From Nocardia transvalensis NBRC 15921 (GTDB lineage Bacteria; Actinomycetota; Actinomycetes; Mycobacteriales; Mycobacteriaceae), in the NCBI RefSeq assembly GCF_000308875.1, contig NZ_BAGL01000027.1, positions 62,001 through 126,000 of the forward strand: 64,000 nucleotides of DNA, given 5' to 3'. Below the pieces are notes generated by a model. That model saw only the letters and a program-made list of their open reading frames with translations, searched no databases and had not been told where the DNA came from. Positions within the stretch are counted from its first letter, which is position 1; each line of letters begins with the position of its first letter. This document shows positions 63,067 to 64,000 of this stretch, one piece after another. Made by a program: the position numbers and the translations under genes.

Positions 63067-63396
63067 TCAGCCCTCGGGATAGAACAGGAACAGCGTGCAA
63101 CCCGTCGTCGACTGCGGCACATGGGAGGAGCCGGCCGGTGCGTGGATGAACGACCCGGCCGGGTAGTCGCGGAAGCCGTCGTTGAACGTGCCCGAGACGA
63201 CGAACACCTCCTCCGGTCCGGGCGAGTGCTCGTCGATGCCCTCCCACGACGTCTCCGGATCCATCTCCAGCACAGCGGCCTTCGCCCCGTTCTCCCCGGA
63301 CCACAGCAGCCGCACCCGGATGCCCGGGAATATCTCGCGCACGGGCGTCTCGGCGACGGAGGTCCATTCGTATCCGGGGTGCTCGGTGATCGTCAT
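63067..63396 (-). CDS. Cupin-domain protein
   Basis: A 109-residue single-domain cupin. The motif GPEEVFVVSGTFNDGFRDYPAGSFIHAPAGS holds the Glu and His of the metal site (EHSPGPEE, then HAPAGSSH). It may be a small dioxygenase, isomerase or sensor. The ATG at 63396 has GGGAGG 11 bases upstream. It converges with the hypothetical gene ending at 63050. Confidence 0.8.
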   Translation of the reverse strand: MTITEHPGYEWTSVAETPVREIFPGIRVRLLWSGENGAKAAVLEMDPETSWEGIDEHSPGPEEVFVVSGTFNDGFRDYPAGSFIHAPAGSSHVPQSTTGCTLFLFYPEG

Positions 63397-63444
63397 GCCC
63401 GGCGCAACCTCCCGGGGCACTGGCTTTATTCCGGGATAGTGTGG

Positions 63445-63470
63445 TTCCCGGCCAAAAGCACGCCGGGAAA
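63445..63470 (-). repeat. Dispersed hairpin repeat (GC variant), left member of an inverted pair
   Basis: On the minus strand the stems read TTCCCGGC and GCCGGGAA around the loop with CTTTTG, the same base-pair variant as the copy at 57346. It faces the copy at 63514 across 43 bases. Confidence 0.85.
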
Positions 63471-63513
63471 TGGGTGGGTGGGGTCGCGGGATACGGCACT
63501 GTAGACCACCATG

Positions 63514-63539
63514 TTTCCGGCACGCTTTTGGCCGGAATC
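63514..63539 (+). repeat. Dispersed hairpin repeat, right member of an inverted pair
   Basis: Stems TTCCGGC and GCCGGAA, as in the copies at 39941 and 7303. Its last two bases overlap the stop codon (63538-63540) of the minus-strand SDR, so the repeat defines the 3' end of that gene. Confidence 0.87.
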
Positions 63540-64000
63540 ACGCGCGCCAGAGTTGGTCTCCCGCACGGGATACGACGATGTTGGGCACCACGGCGCGGGC
63601 GGAGAGGCGGGAGACTGCCAGGACGAGTTCGGCTATGTCGGCGGTGGGGAGCATGGCGTCGGGGGCGAGGTCGCCGTGTTTCCAGGCGCTCATGTCGGTG
63701 TCGACGTAGCCGGGGGAGAGGGCGGTGGCGCTGACGCCGCGGGCGGACTCCTCGAGGGAGACCGTCTCGCACAGGGAGATGAGTGCGGCCTTGGTCGCGC
63801 CGTACGCGGCCAGGCCCGGCTCTCCGGCGACGCCTGTAATCGACGCTATGGCAACGATTTTCGCGCCCCGGTGTGGATCCGCGGCGGCGCTCGCCCGCAG
63901 GAGCGGCAGCGCGGCCCGGATGAGCGTGAGCGGCGCGCGGAAGTTGACGTCGAGCATGCGCTCGCGCGCCCGGTCGGTCATCTCGGCGACGGGGCTCGCG
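63538..64000 (-). CDS. Short-chain dehydrogenase, N-terminus beyond the window
   Basis: The C-terminal part of an SDR; the frame runs off the right edge. The catalytic Ser (IASITGVAG) and YGATK give the active site, and SPGYVDTDMS is the family's conserved loop. The cofactor-binding start is not visible. An internal ATG at 63981 exists, but the frame continues to the edge with sensible residues (ASPVAE), so it is not the true start. The stop codon lies inside a repeat copy. Confidence 0.85.
   Translation of the reverse strand, partial: ASPVAEMTDRARERMLDVNFRAPLTLIRAALPLLRASAAADPHRGAKIVAIASITGVAGEPGLAAYGATKAALISLCETVSLEESARGVSATALSPGYVDTDMSAWKHGDLAPDAMLPTADIAELVLAVSRLSARAVVPNIVVSRAGDQLWRA

Noticed and set aside
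1..64000. CRISPR arrays, tRNA and rRNA genes, insertion sequences and phage attachment sites
   Set aside because: I looked for regularly spaced repeats, cloverleaf patterns and transposase motifs and found none; short tRNA-like elements could still be missed by eye.

Overview
The window is high-GC actinobacterial DNA and most resembles the genus Nocardia or a close mycolic-acid-producing relative. The evidence is a complete mce operon (two YrbE permeases plus MceA-F), a DesA1-type acyl-ACP desaturase, a FadD32-type fatty acyl-AMP ligase with a KasA/KasB-type ketosynthase, an EthA-like monooxygenase, XRE/DUF397 pairs, and frequent four-base ATGA or TGATG gene overlaps with leaderless start codons. 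The genus is inferred from gene content only.

Layout. 1-1117: tail of an unidentified gene and a DUF389 membrane protein. 1404-9965: mce lipid-import operon with an Mce-associated protein. 9991-11234: DUF6412 protein and a YidC-type insertase. 11308-13499: XRE regulator followed by small orphan genes and a strong bidirectional terminator. 13603-17647 (minus strand): GMC oxidoreductase, YdcF/SanA-like protein and cytochrome oxidase subunit I. 17905-20403: ClpC-type unfoldase. 20485-25820: SnoaL protein, TetR repressor with paired operators, TIM-barrel hydrolase-like protein, AraC regulator, EthA-like monooxygenase and an SDR. 26392-27889: a three-gene alkylation-damage cassette (Ogt, 2OG-Fe(II) oxygenase, free-standing Ada zinc domain). 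27972-30660: small regulators and an aminotransferase-fold protein. 30912-34840: MarR, MFS exporter and YceI protein. 35032-37903: asparagine-type permease and FAD oxidase. 38048-43028: mixed small, secreted and regulatory genes ending with a cold-shock gene. 43080-48236: regulators, a TetR/SDR divergent pair, a Fic protein and an excalibur lipoprotein, the last two apparently damaged. 48299-56633: a six-gene minus-strand catabolic operon with a divergent TetR. 56831-63050: lipid-synthesis genes (desaturase, ketosynthase, acyl-AMP ligase). 63067-64000: cupin and a truncated SDR.

The 55920-48299 operon combines a ferritin-like helical protein with diiron-type motifs, an iron-sulfur flavin reductase, an aldehyde dehydrogenase, a Baeyer-Villiger-type monooxygenase, an SDR and an acyl-CoA ligase, all translationally coupled. 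It reads as an oxidative route from a hydrophobic substrate to an acyl-CoA. The neighbouring desaturase, ketosynthase and acyl-AMP ligase suggest lipid building, but no polyketide synthase or acyl carrier protein is present here.

The most unusual non-coding signal is a dispersed hairpin repeat with five copies at 7303, 39941, 57346, 63445 and 63514. Its stems show a compensatory base-pair change between copies. One double copy lies inside the mceE reading frame and seems to add about 25 residues ahead of the lipoprotein signal peptide.
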